Origin: Sabellastarte sp. h YS-2021
Lineage: Eukaryota > Annelida > Polychaeta > Sabellida > Sabellidae
Direction: 5' to 3'
DNA length: 64,000 bases
Assembly: GCA_964017235.1 (NCBI GenBank)
Contig: OZ024930.1
Span: 26,540,614-26,604,613, forward strand
Shown here one piece after another: positions 1 through 12,080 of the stretch. The position numbers were made by a program, and so were the translations under genes. Position 1 is the stretch's first letter. The number at the start of each line of letters is the position of its first letter. The notes beneath the pieces are model-generated. The model was not told where the DNA came from, searched no databases, and saw only the letters and a program-made list of their open reading frames with translations.

Positions 1-255
1 AAAGCTCGCGAGAACTAACCGCAAGATCTCATACAATCGGGTTCATTATAAACCCGGACTTCCGGAAGGGCGGTCGGACCAGTGCGGTAGGGCGGTAGAA
101 TTGGGCGGTGGGTAGCAGTTGTACTTGGACCAGTATCTGTTTTCTGATTGGCTGGGCGGTGAGTAGGGAGGAGGAGCAGCTGGAATGAAGTCAAGGAAGA
201 CATTCTGTATGACTTCCTTCAATTGAAGATGGAACAGTATGCCCCTTTCAGAAGA

Positions 256-552
256 AGTCACCGCCCCAGTCAATCAAAGAGTCTAAGTCACCGCCCCAGC
301 CCATCAAGGAGAAGAGGTCACAGCCCCAGCCCATCAAGGAGAAGAGGTCACCGCCCCAGACAATCAAAGAGACTAAGTCACCGCCCCAGCCAATCAAGGA
401 GAAGAGGTCACCGCCCCAGCCAATCAAAGAGACTAAATCACCGCCCCAGCCCATCAAGAAGAGGTCACCGCCCCAGCCAATCAAAGAGAAGAGGTCACCG
501 CCCCAGCCTATCAAAGATACTAGGTCACCGCCCCAACCCCCTCAAGGTTAAG
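256..552. repeat. 30-bp minisatellite, 10 units
   Basis: Ten head-to-tail units of 30 bp (the seventh has 27) share the core CACCGCCCCAGCCAATCAA. The core joins a GC-box-like CCGCCCC to CCAGCCAATCA, a good CCAAT box. Since 30 and 27 are multiples of three, both strands stay open: the plus strand reads a basic decapeptide repeat (HRPSQSKRRG-like) through 223-594. I see no gene support for that frame beyond the repeat itself. The same CCAAT/GC motif occurs in opposite orientation at about 145-162 and 717-735, flanking the array. Confidence 0.9.
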
Positions 553-699
553 AGGTACCAGCATTTGATATTTTATTTGTTTTATACTGCCTGAAGAGTT
601 CAACAGGTGCAGTGACAGTAAAATATTGCTGGATTATATATTTGTAAAATATTGTTAGAAACCCCATCGTAGCCTCACGTTTTTGTCACTCTGTGGGTG

Positions 700-985
700 T
701 GGACCAGCATCTGTTCTCTGATTGGCTGGGCGGTAAGTTGGGCGGTGGTAAGGGTGGTCCGGAAATTGGTCCGTTTCCGGGTCCGGTTCCGACTTTTATA
801 AAGTACCGTACAATCGCGAGATCTCATTCCTCTCTGTTTTACCGCGATTTTATGCTAGTTTGACACAGTGATATACCTGAACCATACATTTGTCTGCGTG
901 AACCATACATTTTACCTCGTTAATCATACATTTTCCAGTGTAAAACATAGCTTTTTCTCTACAGTCTGCTGCAATACTGTAATTA
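700..985 (+). promoter_or_regulatory. possible promoter/leader of the hAT relic
   Basis: This stretch holds an inverted CCAAT next to a GC box (CTGATTGGCTGGGCGG, about 717-732), a TATA-like TTTATAAAG at about 796-804, and then a leader with three imperfect copies of an AACCATACATTTT-type motif (about 878-945) before the ATG at 985. Element order and spacing suit a Pol II promoter driving the transposase relic. This is inferred from motifs only. Confidence 0.3.
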
Positions 986-1631
986 TGTCAGAATCACCAG
1001 CTCTCAAGAAAAAAAAATTAGACATTATAACCCATCTTTGTTGCATGATTCAACTTTTAAATCCTGGTTATTTGTTGGAAATCAATCACAGGGTGGAGCT
1101 GAGGCCAGTGCTTCTGCTTGTAGTTCAGATCCAAAAATGTTTAGTTCTGTATGTCAAAAAGCAGGGAAAAGCAACATTTTTACCCAGGGTTGCCAAGATT
1201 ATCAAAGGAGTGCACTGCTTCGTCATATAGCCTCCTCAAGCCACCAAGATGGCCTTAAAATTCTTAAAGGAAGGGAGGAATTTCAAAAGGCCAAAGCTAG
1301 TCAGGTGCTTAAAACCTCAGATGCACTAGAAAGCCAGTTGAAAACTGCTTATTTCATTGCACAAAATCATTTGCCCCTGACAATTTTTCCTGAACTAATT
1401 GGTCTAGTTGTTGTTTTTGCAGAGCTAGCTTTGGTAGTGCCTCTGAACTCTGCATCTTGTGAGCGGGGGTTGTCTGCCCAAAACAAAATCAAGTCCAAAA
1501 GCAGAAATAGGTTGAGAGATGAACAAGTGGACAGGCTAATGAAAATAACAATAAATGGCCCACACTATGCAGAGTACGATTACACTGCAGCCAAGAACAA
1601 TTTTCGGGCCATGAAAGACAGGATTCAGTGA
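985..1631 (+). pseudogene. internally deleted hAT transposase (TTF-type finger plus C-terminal dimerisation region)
   Basis: The reading starts MSESPALKKKKLDII at 985, then shifts frame near 1,020-1,040 into the ORF at 1,038-1,631. That ORF begins with a TTF-type zinc-finger-like segment (SWLFVGN, then FTQGCQDYQRSALLRHIASS), as in ZNF862/KIAA0543-like hAT-derived proteins. After about 110 residues it jumps to a typical hAT C-terminal dimerisation region: LVVPLNSASCERGLS followed by KIKSKSRNRLRDEQVDRLMKI. The central RNase-H-like catalytic region, normally several hundred residues, is absent. The copy is therefore a non-autonomous deletion derivative and cannot supply transposase. I did not find convincing terminal inverted repeats or an 8-bp target duplication. 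A domesticated gene fragment is less likely because of the frameshift. Confidence 0.75.
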
Positions 1632-1694
1632 ACTTACATTGTTTTAGCCAGTTTTAGCTAGTTACAAAGTGTTGAAATTGACATTTAACATTGA

Positions 1695-1742
1695 AATTGG
1701 TTTAAGTAATTTACGTGAAATTGGTTTAAGTAATTTACGTTC
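1695..1742. repeat. 24-bp tandem duplication
   Basis: Two adjacent copies of GAAATTGGTTTAAGTAATTT followed by ACGT lie between the hAT relic and the next element. Just downstream, about 1,783-1,803, is a short hairpin (GGACTCAA, five-base loop, TTGAGTCC). The hairpin may mark the border of the hAT or the DIRS element. Confidence 0.7.
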
Positions 1743-1789
1743 GAGGAATTGAATAAAATATTGGGACTCCAAAAATGAAACATAGGACT

Positions 1790-4700
1790 CAAGTCTATTG
1801 AGTCCCAGGGAGTTAACTTTACCACTTCCGAGTGAGCACGCTGACTTCTTCTTCAGAGGAGGATCAGTCCTCTGAACTCAGAAAATAGGTCTCCTAAGCC
1901 TTCTAGGAAGACTTACCCTGATCAAGATCATCCTCAACATGACCCAGACCCTCCTTACTACAGGGAAGTAGCTTTGTCTGGCATCTCCTCTCAGTATGCA
2001 GAGGAGATGGATACTTTTAGGCGTATCCTCAAACTTCCCGGATCCTAGGGAGTCTTTGCCCAGGTCCTCCACTGCAGTAATGGGTCTGGATGATGAGAAG
2101 GGTAGACAGGAGCCCAGACCAAGAGGCCCTTCCTCTATGCTGCCACTCAATTCCATAATCAAAGATGCCTTTGATAAATTTGACCAAGATTTTCAAGCAG
2201 CAAATTTACCTGAGGGTAAATATATAAAAGCTCCTCCTTCCACTGCAAAGTGGTACAAGGTGGAACAACCTTGTTATGAAGACAAGATACAAGAACTAAA
2301 TACAGACTTTGCCAAGATCTGGATTGCTCCTAAGCCCTCTGGGGCCCCTATGGGAAAGGTTCCGCTACCAATTCTCAAGGAATTGGAACACCAAACGAGG
2401 CAGAATATCTCCACTCTAAACTTCGCTACCACCTTTGCCAAGACTTCTTCCTCCTGCAATTCCACTCTTGAAAAGTGCCAGTATAGTCTGAAGTCGACCT
2501 TCAAGAAGGTCAAGTCTCAAATTAGAAAAGGTGCCGATCCTGAAAAGGCAGCAAAGCGTGGATATGAGGAAGCCTGTGAGTACCTGGATCTTTGGAACAA
2601 GACTCTTCTAATCCAGCACAGGTCCTTGACTTGCCTCAGCAAATCCCTTGCACATATTCTCCAGAGGGAGTTACACTGGCTTGCTTAGGCACAAAGCCGA
2701 AATGACCCTGTTACAACCACACTTAGGGGAAGTGAGATGCCAGGAACTCAGGAATGCGTCCTTTTGGCCGTCTTCCTTGTTCAAGTCTCAATTAGTCAAG
2801 GAAGGTGAAGACTTCCTTCTTAAAAAAGGCACCTCAAAAGACTCTCAGAACAAGCCCTACAGGAAACGTCCCTTTGGGGGCAACTCCTCTCAAAGCAGTA
2901 ACCAATCGTTTGGGGAAAAGCAGGGGAAAACCAAACTTCAGAGGCTCCAGGGGTCGTTTTTGACCCCCACAATAGGGGAAGAGGGCATGGAAACCCCTCT
3001 TCCCAATGACTCCTCCAAAGCCTCCCTCAGTCCACCAGTAGGAGGTCATCTCCGTTCTTTCACAAGAGACTGGCAAACAAACAATTGATCGTCCAACGTG
3101 TTAAACATTATCACCAATGGCTACGTACTGCCATTCCTCTCAAAACCAAACTTGGTCAGATTTCCTCTGATTGTATCAGAACACAAGGCCGTTCAAAAAG
3201 ACCAAGCTCTGGCCGACTGTATCCAGTCTCTTATGTTAAAGAACGCTATCGAAAGGGTGGAAAATATAAAATCTCTCGTGTTTTACAGTCGCATGTTTCT
3301 AGTCCCCAAGCCTCACCAAAGGTGGAGGCCAGTAATAGACTTACGCAGGCTCAACACTTTTCTACACGTAGAAAAGTTCAAAATGGAAACTCCAGAGTCC
3401 ATCAGGGCCTCCCTGATTCCAGGGGAATGGGTATTGTCGTTAGACCTATCGGACACTTACCTTCACATCCCCATCCACCCAAACTCAAGGAAATACCTAA
3501 GGTTTTGCCACAGGTCACAGGTGGTCCAGTTTACCTCCCTTCCTTTCGGACTAGCCACAGCCCCCAGGTCTTTACAATGATTGTAAAAAAGGTGAAGCTA
3601 ATGGCCCTCTCCAGAGGACTCAGACTTCACCAATACCTGGACAACTGGCTGATCAGGTCCCAGTCTTAGGAGGAAGCCCAAGTGAACACTCGGGCAGTGG
3701 TAGACCTAACCCAGTCCTTGGGGTGGATAATAAACCAGGAAAAATCAGAACTGAAACCCACTCAGGTGTTTTCGTTCGTGGGCTACGAATACCACCTAGA
3801 TTCAGCCCTTGTAAAACCCACCCAAGAGAGATGGCTCAAACTTCAGGATTTGATCCTGCATCTCAAGTCAAAACATGTTTTGACTGCAAGATGTTTAATG
3901 TTGCTAATTGGGTTGCTTGCCTCAAAGGAGAAAATGGTCCTGGAGGGACGCCTTCACATGAGGCCCTTTCACTGAGGACAACCTCCTACCCTGGACAGAA
4001 GCAATTTCCGCACACCTAGACTGGTGGCAGAACCCCTCAAATGTGATGATAGGCGCAGCCCTTCATCCCAAAGACCACAGCATTCAACTATTTACAGATG
4101 CCTCAAACAAAGGTTGGGATGCTCACTTAAATCAAAGTTCTACAAAGGGTCTGTGGTCAGATGGGGAAAAAAGGCTACACATAAATGTTCTAGAGTTGAA
4201 GGCGGTCTCACTGGCCCTTTAAAGTTTCAAGGACCAGTGTCAAAACCAAACTGTACTTGTCGCAGCGGACAACTTGACAGTGGTAGCCTACAGAAACCAA
4301 CAAGGAGGAATTCACTCAGTGGAGATATGCACGCTTCTGTGGAAGATCATGACCTGGTGCCACCATTATCACATAACGTTAAAAGCCCGGCACATTCCAG
4401 GGTGTCTGAATGTGATGGCCGACCTTCTATCCAGGTCCAACCAAGTTCAATCGACAGAATAGTTCACCCCTCATGTAGATCTATTTGCCACTCAACTGAA
4501 CCACAAACTTCGACTCTACGTGTCTCCAATCCCAGACCAAAATGCTTGGGACATAGATGCTCTGAACATAAACTGGACGGATCTCACTGCCTATGCTTAC
4601 CCTCTGACAGCTCTCCTTCACAGGGTGATAAAAAAAATCAGGCAATGGCATTGTCGTAATAGACCCAGACTGGCCAGGGATGCCCTGGTTTTGGGACCTA

Positions 4701-6400
4701 GTGCAGCTATCGACAGAGATCCCACTACAACTCCCAGTGTCAAGAACTCTGCTCAAACAATCCCACAATTATGTGTTCCACAGCAATCCACAACATCTCA
4801 ACCTCCACGCCTGGTGTGTAGGAGCGGAAAACTCCAAGAACAAGGCTTCTCTGTGGAGGTGGCAGAGAGAATTACTGCCCCTCAGCGGTCATCAACAAGA
4901 ACCACCTACAAGTCAAAGTGGGCCCTATTTGAAAAATGGTGCAGAGAAAATTCGGTGGATTTCTCCACTCCAACTGTGAAACAAATCTCAGATTTTTTCA
5001 TGTACCTGTACCAAGATCTAAACAGGTGCCCCTCGACCATTGATGGTTACAGGACTGCTATTGTTGACACTTTGGGCCCAACGGGCCACCATATTGCACA
5101 TAATGCAGACCTTCACAGGTTACTCTCCAGTTTTCACAGGGATTGTCCCAAAAGTTCCAGAAATCTTCCTAAGTGGAACCTTTCTGTTGTTCTCAATGAG
5201 CTCACAAAAGCACCCTTGGAGCCTATGAAAGACACAGACCTCAAACATCTTACTCTCAAAATTGCTTTCTTGCTAGCTTTGGCCTCCGGCAAGCGCCGCA
5301 GTGAAATCCATGCCTGGGTTGCAAACAAAGTATCTAATCTAGGCCAATGGGAAAAGGTTGCCTTATTCCCTTCTTCTGACTTTATAGCCAAAAATCAACT
5401 AGCAACCTGCTTTGACTACCATTGTAGATACACAATTCAAAGAAGACAGGACCTTGTGTCGGGTGCGGGCCCTGAGGTACTATTAGGATCAAACCAAAGA
5501 CCTGAGAGGGTCTCAATCCCTCCTTTTCATCTCTTTCAAGAAGGGACACACCTCAGACATCAGACCCGCTACTCTCTCTTCTTGGTTGAAACAAACCATT
5601 CTTCTTTGTTATAAACAAGCAGACCAGCAAGCCTTGGACCTGGTCCAAGTTAAAGCGCATGACATTAGGGCCTTCGTGGCCTCTAAGGCCTTTTATGGTG
5701 AGGTATCAGTCATGCAAGCCTGTCACTGGAAAAGCACAGCACTTGTACAAAGTTTTACCTAAAAGACCTTACTTGGTCAGAAAATGACAAAAATTTGTAT
5801 CTGGGGCCAGTAGTAGCAGCACAACAGGTCCTAGACCCTTCCCCTCAGAACAGTTATCCTCGGAAAGAAAAGAAGGGACGGGGCACATCCGCTACAACCA
5901 AGTCTTCAGGAGTCTAATCCCAGGGTCTAGGTATAGGTTTACCTCATCAGGGTGTGTGGGTAAGGTCTTTATATTCTGTTAGCTTTAGGATTAATTGTAT
6001 AATGTATTAAGGACCTTAAGGTTGTAATTAATATCTTTTAGGGTGGCAATAAGTTTGATATCTCCGAGCCTTGGGCTCAGATTCCTTCCGTGATAGCCCT
6101 TGGTGCTTTACCCCAACTAAGTGTACTTCGGCTACACCTCTTTTCTCCTGTCAAAACACCCAGACAGTTTTTAGCACTATCAGTCATTCATTCAGGTTTT
6201 TCGGCTTTTTACAGGCCTGATCTTCGGGATTGGAGCACTGTAAACGGGACTCAGACTGGTATTTTCTATCTCTCATTCTAACATTCTACTTCAAAATCTC
6301 AGAAAAACTAGACATATCTTCCAGTCTCAGCTGCAATCCCTCCACCAAGCAGTTGGATTCAGCAATCAGTCCCACATGGTAAGCTATTGTAGCACATTTA
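1790..6400 (+). mobile_element. DIRS-like tyrosine-recombinase retroelement, broken copy
   Basis: Recognisable parts lie in DIRS order on the plus strand: a gag-like region (about 1,990-3,080), reverse transcriptase (about 3,100-3,990, with the RPVIDLRRLN and LDLSDTYLHIPI regions), RNase H (about 4,050-4,470, with ITLKARHIPGCLNVMADLLS) and a tyrosine recombinase (about 4,850-5,700, with the FLLALASGKRRSEIHAW box). RT, RNase H and a lambda-integrase-type recombinase without an aspartic protease or DDE integrase identify DIRS rather than Gypsy or Copia. A sequence at about 6,335-6,385 resembles the internal complementary region of the second DIRS copy in this window. I could not find a left terminal repeat, so the 5' end may be lost. 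The copy is a fossil with roughly five to ten interruptions and is older than a recent insertion. Confidence 0.85.
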
Positions 6401-8797
6401 AGTAATTTAAATTTTCAATTTTGTGTCAAAGTTGTGCCAAGTTACGGCGGGGAGCAGTATGCAGGGTAGTTTTAAAGCAAGAGGAAAGTAGTGCGTGTGT
6501 ATTAGTCAAGAATTTGTTTCAAAAACCACCAGACTTTGGCAACCAACCACTACATTTTGTCACTTTAAGCTGGGACTGAGATTTAAAATCACAAAGTAAT
6601 GAGTGTATTTGTTACCTAACACACTAAGGTGTCCCTTGATAAACAACCTCAGTGACACATCAATTATAACGAATTAGATTTGGAACATATGAGTGTTTTT
6701 GGGGACAATTGTATGGTGTTCTGGATTATGTTTGTGAAAGTTGTGTACATTTTGCGGGCTTTGAGAATAGCATTTGATCTGTTGCATTGATCACTCCCGA
6801 AAATTGTTGGTGATATATAATATTTCAGATTAGGTCCTGAAAGTTGGCTTTCCATTCTGGTTGGATTTCTTTGTTCTTTGGCAAGGTTTAAAAAAACGAA
6901 GTGTCTGGGCTACCGTCAGTGACGGATTTACAAATATAGATCTCGGTTTCCGGTAGAAATAACTACCGGTAATTTTCTTTGAAATCTGTCAATCTTTCCT
7001 AATATTTTACCAATAATATATATGTGGTATTGTGGTTCTATGCTATCTTTATCTTTAATTCACTTATGAACAAGAAAACTGTCATTTTTGGAAGAAAATG
7101 GACGTAAGTTCTGTCATTTTATTGTCAAGAAGTTTCACGACTTGCAGTTAAAGTTTTGTAGATGATAATTAACACATAAACTTCTAAATAATGACAAATG
7201 TATTGAAATAACATTAAATATCCATAGTGTGACAGAATTCAGCTCATTAAACTGAACATAATGTTGAAAAAATTGTAAAAAATGGTCAAGAAATAAGGAA
7301 GTTATGGCTACTTGAACATAAATTCAACATAAAAACGAAGTACCGCGATCGCATATTTTCCGGATTATCGCCCGTTTAAAACCACTTTGGTTACCGCTGA
7401 CGGCTTCAGAAATAAATTTCTGCATTACCGGTTTCCGGATATGCAGCCACGCCGTTAAAAAAATTGTAAGCAGATCTTAATTGATTTTGTCATCTCCAGG
7501 TGTCCTTGTCAATTCTGTTGTGTCTTGGGAAAACTTCATCCCTGAATATACAATTATAACTTACTCCCGAAATTTACATTGATTGTTTCTTCAGCACTTC
7601 CTAACTTCCTGTGTTGTTCCTAACAGAACAAGCAGTTTAAAAGTGAATCAGCCTCATTGAAAATAATGGAATTCAAGGCTAGCAAGGTTTCTGAAAACTT
7701 AGGTGGAATTAACAGTCTTTACTGTACTGTGTCCATTGTTAGACAGCCATTTTTCAAAGAAAGGAACATGCTTCTTAAATACAATATTTGCATTCTCTCC
7801 TCCCCCCCCCCCCCCCATCTTTTCAATCCTGGGTGCCTCATTAATCATTCTATATGCATTCATTTTCACACCTTTCCTATTGGATTTTTACCTGGAGTAT
7901 TTGTTCACCTGTAAAGTGTAAAAAAAGGTGTGTGGGGGGTGGGGGGGTGGGGGTGGGTGGGGGGGTGGTACATTCAACTGAATGTGCCTTGCTAAAAAAT
8001 CCCACCTGCTAATAAATGTGATTGAGTCTCAAATAAATGTAAGCAAGTTTAATGACACCACAGCATACAGACCAATTGTTTAGTTCCTAATATTATCTAA
8101 TGGAATGACACACATGAGGATATGAATAACTGTCTCTCTCTGTCTCTCTTTCTCTGAGCTGAAAGGCATTTGATGAGTGACAAGAAAAAGAACAGTGGTT
8201 CAGATAGGTGTTATAGAGCTAAAAACACCTGTATATATATGTGTAGAAAAATAGGGGGATTATGTATTAAGATTGCACAATGCCTAATAAATGTCTGTGG
8301 GGTCCTTATAAAGAAAATTGACTGGCACTCAGTGAAAAAGAGCTGCTGAAACACTTTGAATGTATATCTTTGATCAGTTAATCCCTTTGAATCTCATATA
8401 TTAACGACTTAATCCATTTTGTGTAAAATAGCAACAGCGTTTTAATGTTTAGAATTACTTTGTGTGGTTCTTTTTTTCAGTCCTTAAAAGAGATCTATTG
8501 TTAAGTTGTCAGTAGGTGGTTTTATCAGTTAGTTTTTAACAAGTTTGTAAGTTGTTAGTTTTTAACAAGTTTTAATTGGGGAAATATAATTGAAATAAAA
8601 ATAATAATAAAATTTTAAAATTGCAAAGATTTATTTGAACTTTCTTATAAAAATAACAGCCCATCAGATTTAAAAAAAAAAAAATTGAATGGCTCACACT
8701 AAAATAAGTTTAATTTATATTTAGGCCTTAACATCAATATGTAAGATTTGTGAAATTTATCATTTTGGCCAGTGGCCACCTATTGATACCATTGTTA
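6400..8797. other. non-coding, no gene recognised
   Basis: The DNA is AT-rich with stops in all frames. It holds homopolymer and G-rich tracts (C15 at 7,802-7,816; a G-rich run at about 7,926-7,968 with quadruplex potential), a CT-rich run near 8,132-8,155, and a GC-richer island at about 6,910-7,460 with repeated GGTTTCCGG. The island may be an old repeat, but I could not match its ends. A 60-bp open segment after a good acceptor (7,627-7,686) is followed only by a weak donor. Confidence 0.5.
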
Positions 8798-9210
8798 CCC
8801 CACAGCCCTTAAGGGCTGTATGGATATTGTTTTCACCCAGGGTGTGGGTGGCGGGAAAAAGTTTCTCCGGGCTATATCTCAGAAACCATAAGGTGTAGGA
8901 AGTTGATACTGGTAGGGACATTGGTTAGGGGGTGTAGGTGTGCAACGTCATGATGTGACTTTGATTTGACCTTTGACCTTGTCATAGTGGCCTTGAGTTT
9001 GAAAATCTTGTCCGGGCTATATCTTGGCAACTGTAAGGTGCGGGTAATTGGTACATGGTAGGGAGATTGGTTAGGGGGTGTAGGTGTGTAACACCATGGT
9101 GTGACCTTGATTTGAGCTTTGACCTTGCGATAGTGACCTTGACCTATAAAATCTTGTCTGGGCTATATCTCGGAAATCGTAAGATGTAGGGCGTTGATAC
9201 TTGGTAGGGA
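8798..9210 (+). repeat. DR1-bearing tandem repeat, left part, capped by an 18-bp palindrome
   Basis: The segment opens with the perfect palindrome ACAGCCCTTAAGGGCTGT (8,802-8,819). It then runs in units of roughly 130-145 bp containing TTGGTTAGGGGGTGTAGGTG, TTTGACCTTGACC-type motifs and GGGCTATATCTC. It is cut at 9,210 by a LINE insertion and resumes at 10,854. The inverted copy at 29,290-29,800 ends in the same palindrome, which supports this as a real element terminus. Confidence 0.85.
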
Positions 9211-10853
9211 AGGTATTTATCATTGAAAGGGAAAGTCCTCATAGCAAAAACCTTAGGATTATCCAAATTTTTGTTCTTATCCAAGGTGATGCACAATCCA
9301 ATATAAATAAAAAAAGAAATTGATCCGTTAATTTATAACTTTATATGGAATAGTAATACAGATTAAGTTCGTAGAAATATATTTATGCAAAAGATATGTA
9401 ATGGTGGGTACAATATGCATGATTTTAATACAGTTGATAAAAGTATAAAAAAAATGTGGATGAAATATTTACTAGATGAAAATATTAATATGGGGAAAGG
9501 ATACATTTCAGATGTTTTAGGTAAAGAAAATATCAATATACTATTTAGAAGCCAATATACAGAGTATATGATTCCATCCTTATCTAAATTACCATTTTTA
9601 CACACTGGAAGTCAGTAAAATATAAAAATAATTACAATGCACAAGAAATAAAAAGTCAGTTTGTTTGGTACTCAGATGTGTTTACAAAAGATAATGGACC
9701 ATTTTATAACAAATCATTGTTTCAGGCTGGTTTATGGTACATTAAGGATATATTTGAAAAGAAGGCAATATAGCATGTTGTTTGAAATTTGGCTTAAAAG
9801 AGGAGTAACATGGAAACATTACCTTGCTTGGAGAAAAGTAATCTCACTTGTTGAAATGACAGTTAAGCAAAAGATACACGAGTTAAATAATATTTCGGAT
9901 ATTAATATTTTTACAGGAATAGAGCTGTCTGGTAAAAGAATTAGTTTGAGCAAACTAAAAATTAAAAGTTTGAAAGAATATTATGCAGTAAATAGCTTAC
10001 ATTTAACAAAGAGTACATTCACTTATAAGAATATAGAACATTATAATTCAATATTTGGTCAGATCACAGAGAAAGATTGGAAAAATATTTTCATGTTAGC
10101 TCATACTTTGCCCATAGAAAATAAAATATGAGATATTCAATATAAAATTCTATTTAGGTTTCTTACAACTAACAATAAGTTTTTGTATAAAATCATTGCA
10201 GATGGTGTTTGTTTCAAGTTCAAACCATTGAACATCTAATTTTAGAATGCCCATACATCAAAACTTTTTGGATTAAATTGTTTGAATTTTGGAATGTTTG
10301 CAATAATGAATATAATATACAATATAATATGAAAAATATTTTATTTGGTTATAGTACAGATGACATTACTATGCACAAACCTTGAACACTCTAATTTTGC
10401 AAGCAAAATCATACGTTTACATTTGTCATTTAAAAGAAAAAGGTGTCAATTTGCAGTAATTCTTTGTCCATTTGAAATATTAGGTTTCAATATATATCTT
10501 AGCAACAAAAAACACATCTGAGTACAAAAGAGTACAGGAAATTGAAAAGGTTGTGAGTAAAGTATAAAGAAAATTTAATACTAAACACACCTATTGTTGT
10601 TATTTGTGTTCAGTCCTTCTGTCCTGTATGAGTGTACCTGTGTTTAGTGTATGTTAAAAAAGCTCTATTTCCCAGTTAAAAGTGTATTCTAAAGTTGAAA
10701 AATGTGTAAATAAATTAACAATTAGTCTACATCATACTGTGTATGATAAACACTATAAGGTTTCTGATGGGGGGGGGGGGGGTTGCTTCCCTCGCCCCTC
10801 CAGAAACTGTTGCACCTGTGTATAAAAAAGGGAAAATAAAGAGTTTAAAAAAA
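9211..10853 (+). mobile_element. 5'-truncated LINE (L1/Tx1-like 3' end) with 15-bp target duplication
   Basis: The insertion carries only the C-terminal part of a LINE polyprotein. Open stretches at 9,385-9,618 and 9,661-10,131 match in style the region after the RT domain of the complete LINE at 21,626. A degraded zinc-knuckle-like motif (TIEHLILECPYIKTFW, about 10,225-10,275) corresponds to MEHLLFTCPVKLEVW in the complete copy. Several stops and frameshifts interrupt it. It ends in an A-rich tail (AGAGTTTAAAAAAA) preceded by AATAAA. The sequence GATACTTGGTAGGGA occurs immediately before it (9,196-9,210) and immediately after it (10,854-10,868), which is the expected target-site duplication. 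It inserted into the DR1 repeat. Confidence 0.85.
10769..10782. repeat. G14 homopolymer
   Basis: An uninterrupted run of 14 G lies in the 3' region of the truncated LINE. Confidence 0.95.
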
Positions 10854-11210
10854 GATACTTGGTAGGGACATTGGTTAGGGGTTGTAGGTGTGCAATGTCA
10901 TGGTGCGACATTGATTTGACCTTTGACCTTGCCATAGTGACCTTGACAGATAAACTTATTGTCCATACTATATCTTGGAAACTGTAAGGTGTGGGAAGTT
11001 GATACTTGGTAGGGACATTGGTTAGGGGTGTAGGTGTGCAACATAATGGTGTGACCTTGATTTGAGCATTGACCTTGCTGTATTGACCTTGACCTACAAT
11101 ATCATGGCTTTTTCCTGGATGCCCGTAAGGTGTAGAAGCTTGCCACGTGGTAGGGACATTGGTTGGGGCTGAAGGTGAAACACCACAAAATTTATAAACA
11201 GTGCCCACTG
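10854..11210 (+). repeat. DR1-bearing tandem repeat, right part
   Basis: This continues the repeat interrupted at 9,210. About two and a half further units carry GGTAGGGACATTGGTTAGGGG, a perfect DR1 at 10,917-10,929 and the TATATCTTGGAAACTGTAAGG motif. The last unit decays towards 11,210 and no second hairpin was seen at this end. Confidence 0.8.
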
Positions 11211-12080
11211 GTCACTATAGATTATGTGAGTAGCTTTGGTGGTAACATTTCCATGTCATTTTTTCTGACACATTAGACTCTGTATCCACTAAAAGCTTCA
11301 ATATTTCTGAAGATTTGGTTCCATTTATGACTGCCTTCCATGCATACATAGTAATATATAGCATTTGTTAGTACTGGGACCTGCAGGAAGTGGGATTGGA
11401 ATGGTTGTTTGTGAACTGCCAAAAGAGTGTTTATTTTGTGAAAAAAAAACAGAATTTACAAACTTTTCTTTTGAAAGTTGCAGGATATGACTCTTTTTGG
11501 TTGAATTTTAGGAGAATATTTGTAGAACTACTGATATATAGCAAGAAATATGTACTTGTTTTTTGACCTGTGACCATATGTCCGAGTTACTTGAAACTGA
11601 ACCATCTACAATTTTGTATTTCTATGAGTAAAATGCCTGAAACCTTAAATTACCAGTCAGATTTGTTGATTGAATCTCCAATTGTAACATAACTTTCCTT
11701 ATTTTTACAGATAATTAACATTTTTGTTAAAGTCAGTTGTGATATTTGATTCACTAGCACTGTAGTACTTCCAGTTGGTTAAAAATAAAGGGCGGCTACT
11801 TTGATTCCATTCAGTTATTGTACAGCGGATATCCAGACACAATCATTTTCTGAGCAAAACCCGTACCTTTTGTGGATTTTTATCCCCAGAATAGTTCTTT
11901 GTTCTAGGATAAATATACTTATTACAGCTCTACTTAGACCTCAAAATTGCTTCTATTTAAACCCAATTCAACTTACTCAAGTTTCCACTTTTACAGGGTA
12001 TTCTGTGTTACATTGTTTACTCACATTTTTTCAATAAAATCATATAATCTACTAATCTCTACTCGTTTTTCATTTTCTAG
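11211..12080 (+). other. presumed last intron of the RGG-rich gene
   Basis: No coding signal was found. The segment ends in a polypyrimidine tract and acceptor (ACTCGTTTTTCATTTTCTAG). Upstream exons of the gene were not recognised anywhere in 6,400-12,080, so this intron may extend through the repeats above or beyond the window. Confidence 0.4.

Noticed and set aside
223-594. 123-codon frame of basic decapeptide repeats as a gene
   Set aside because: Openness is explained by the 30-bp period of the minisatellite; the reverse strand is open too, and no conserved flanking sequence supports it.
54-1770. Terminal inverted repeats for the hAT relic
   Set aside because: Several TAGGG/CCCAGGG-like candidates were examined but none pairs at both ends with an 8-bp duplication.
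6910-7465. GC-richer block with repeated GGTTTCCGG as a MITE
   Set aside because: Ends could not be paired as inverted repeats and no target duplication was found.
7627-7686. Candidate plus-strand exon NKQFKSESASLKIMEFKASK
   Set aside because: The acceptor is good but the donor (GTTTCT) is weak and no in-phase neighbour was found.
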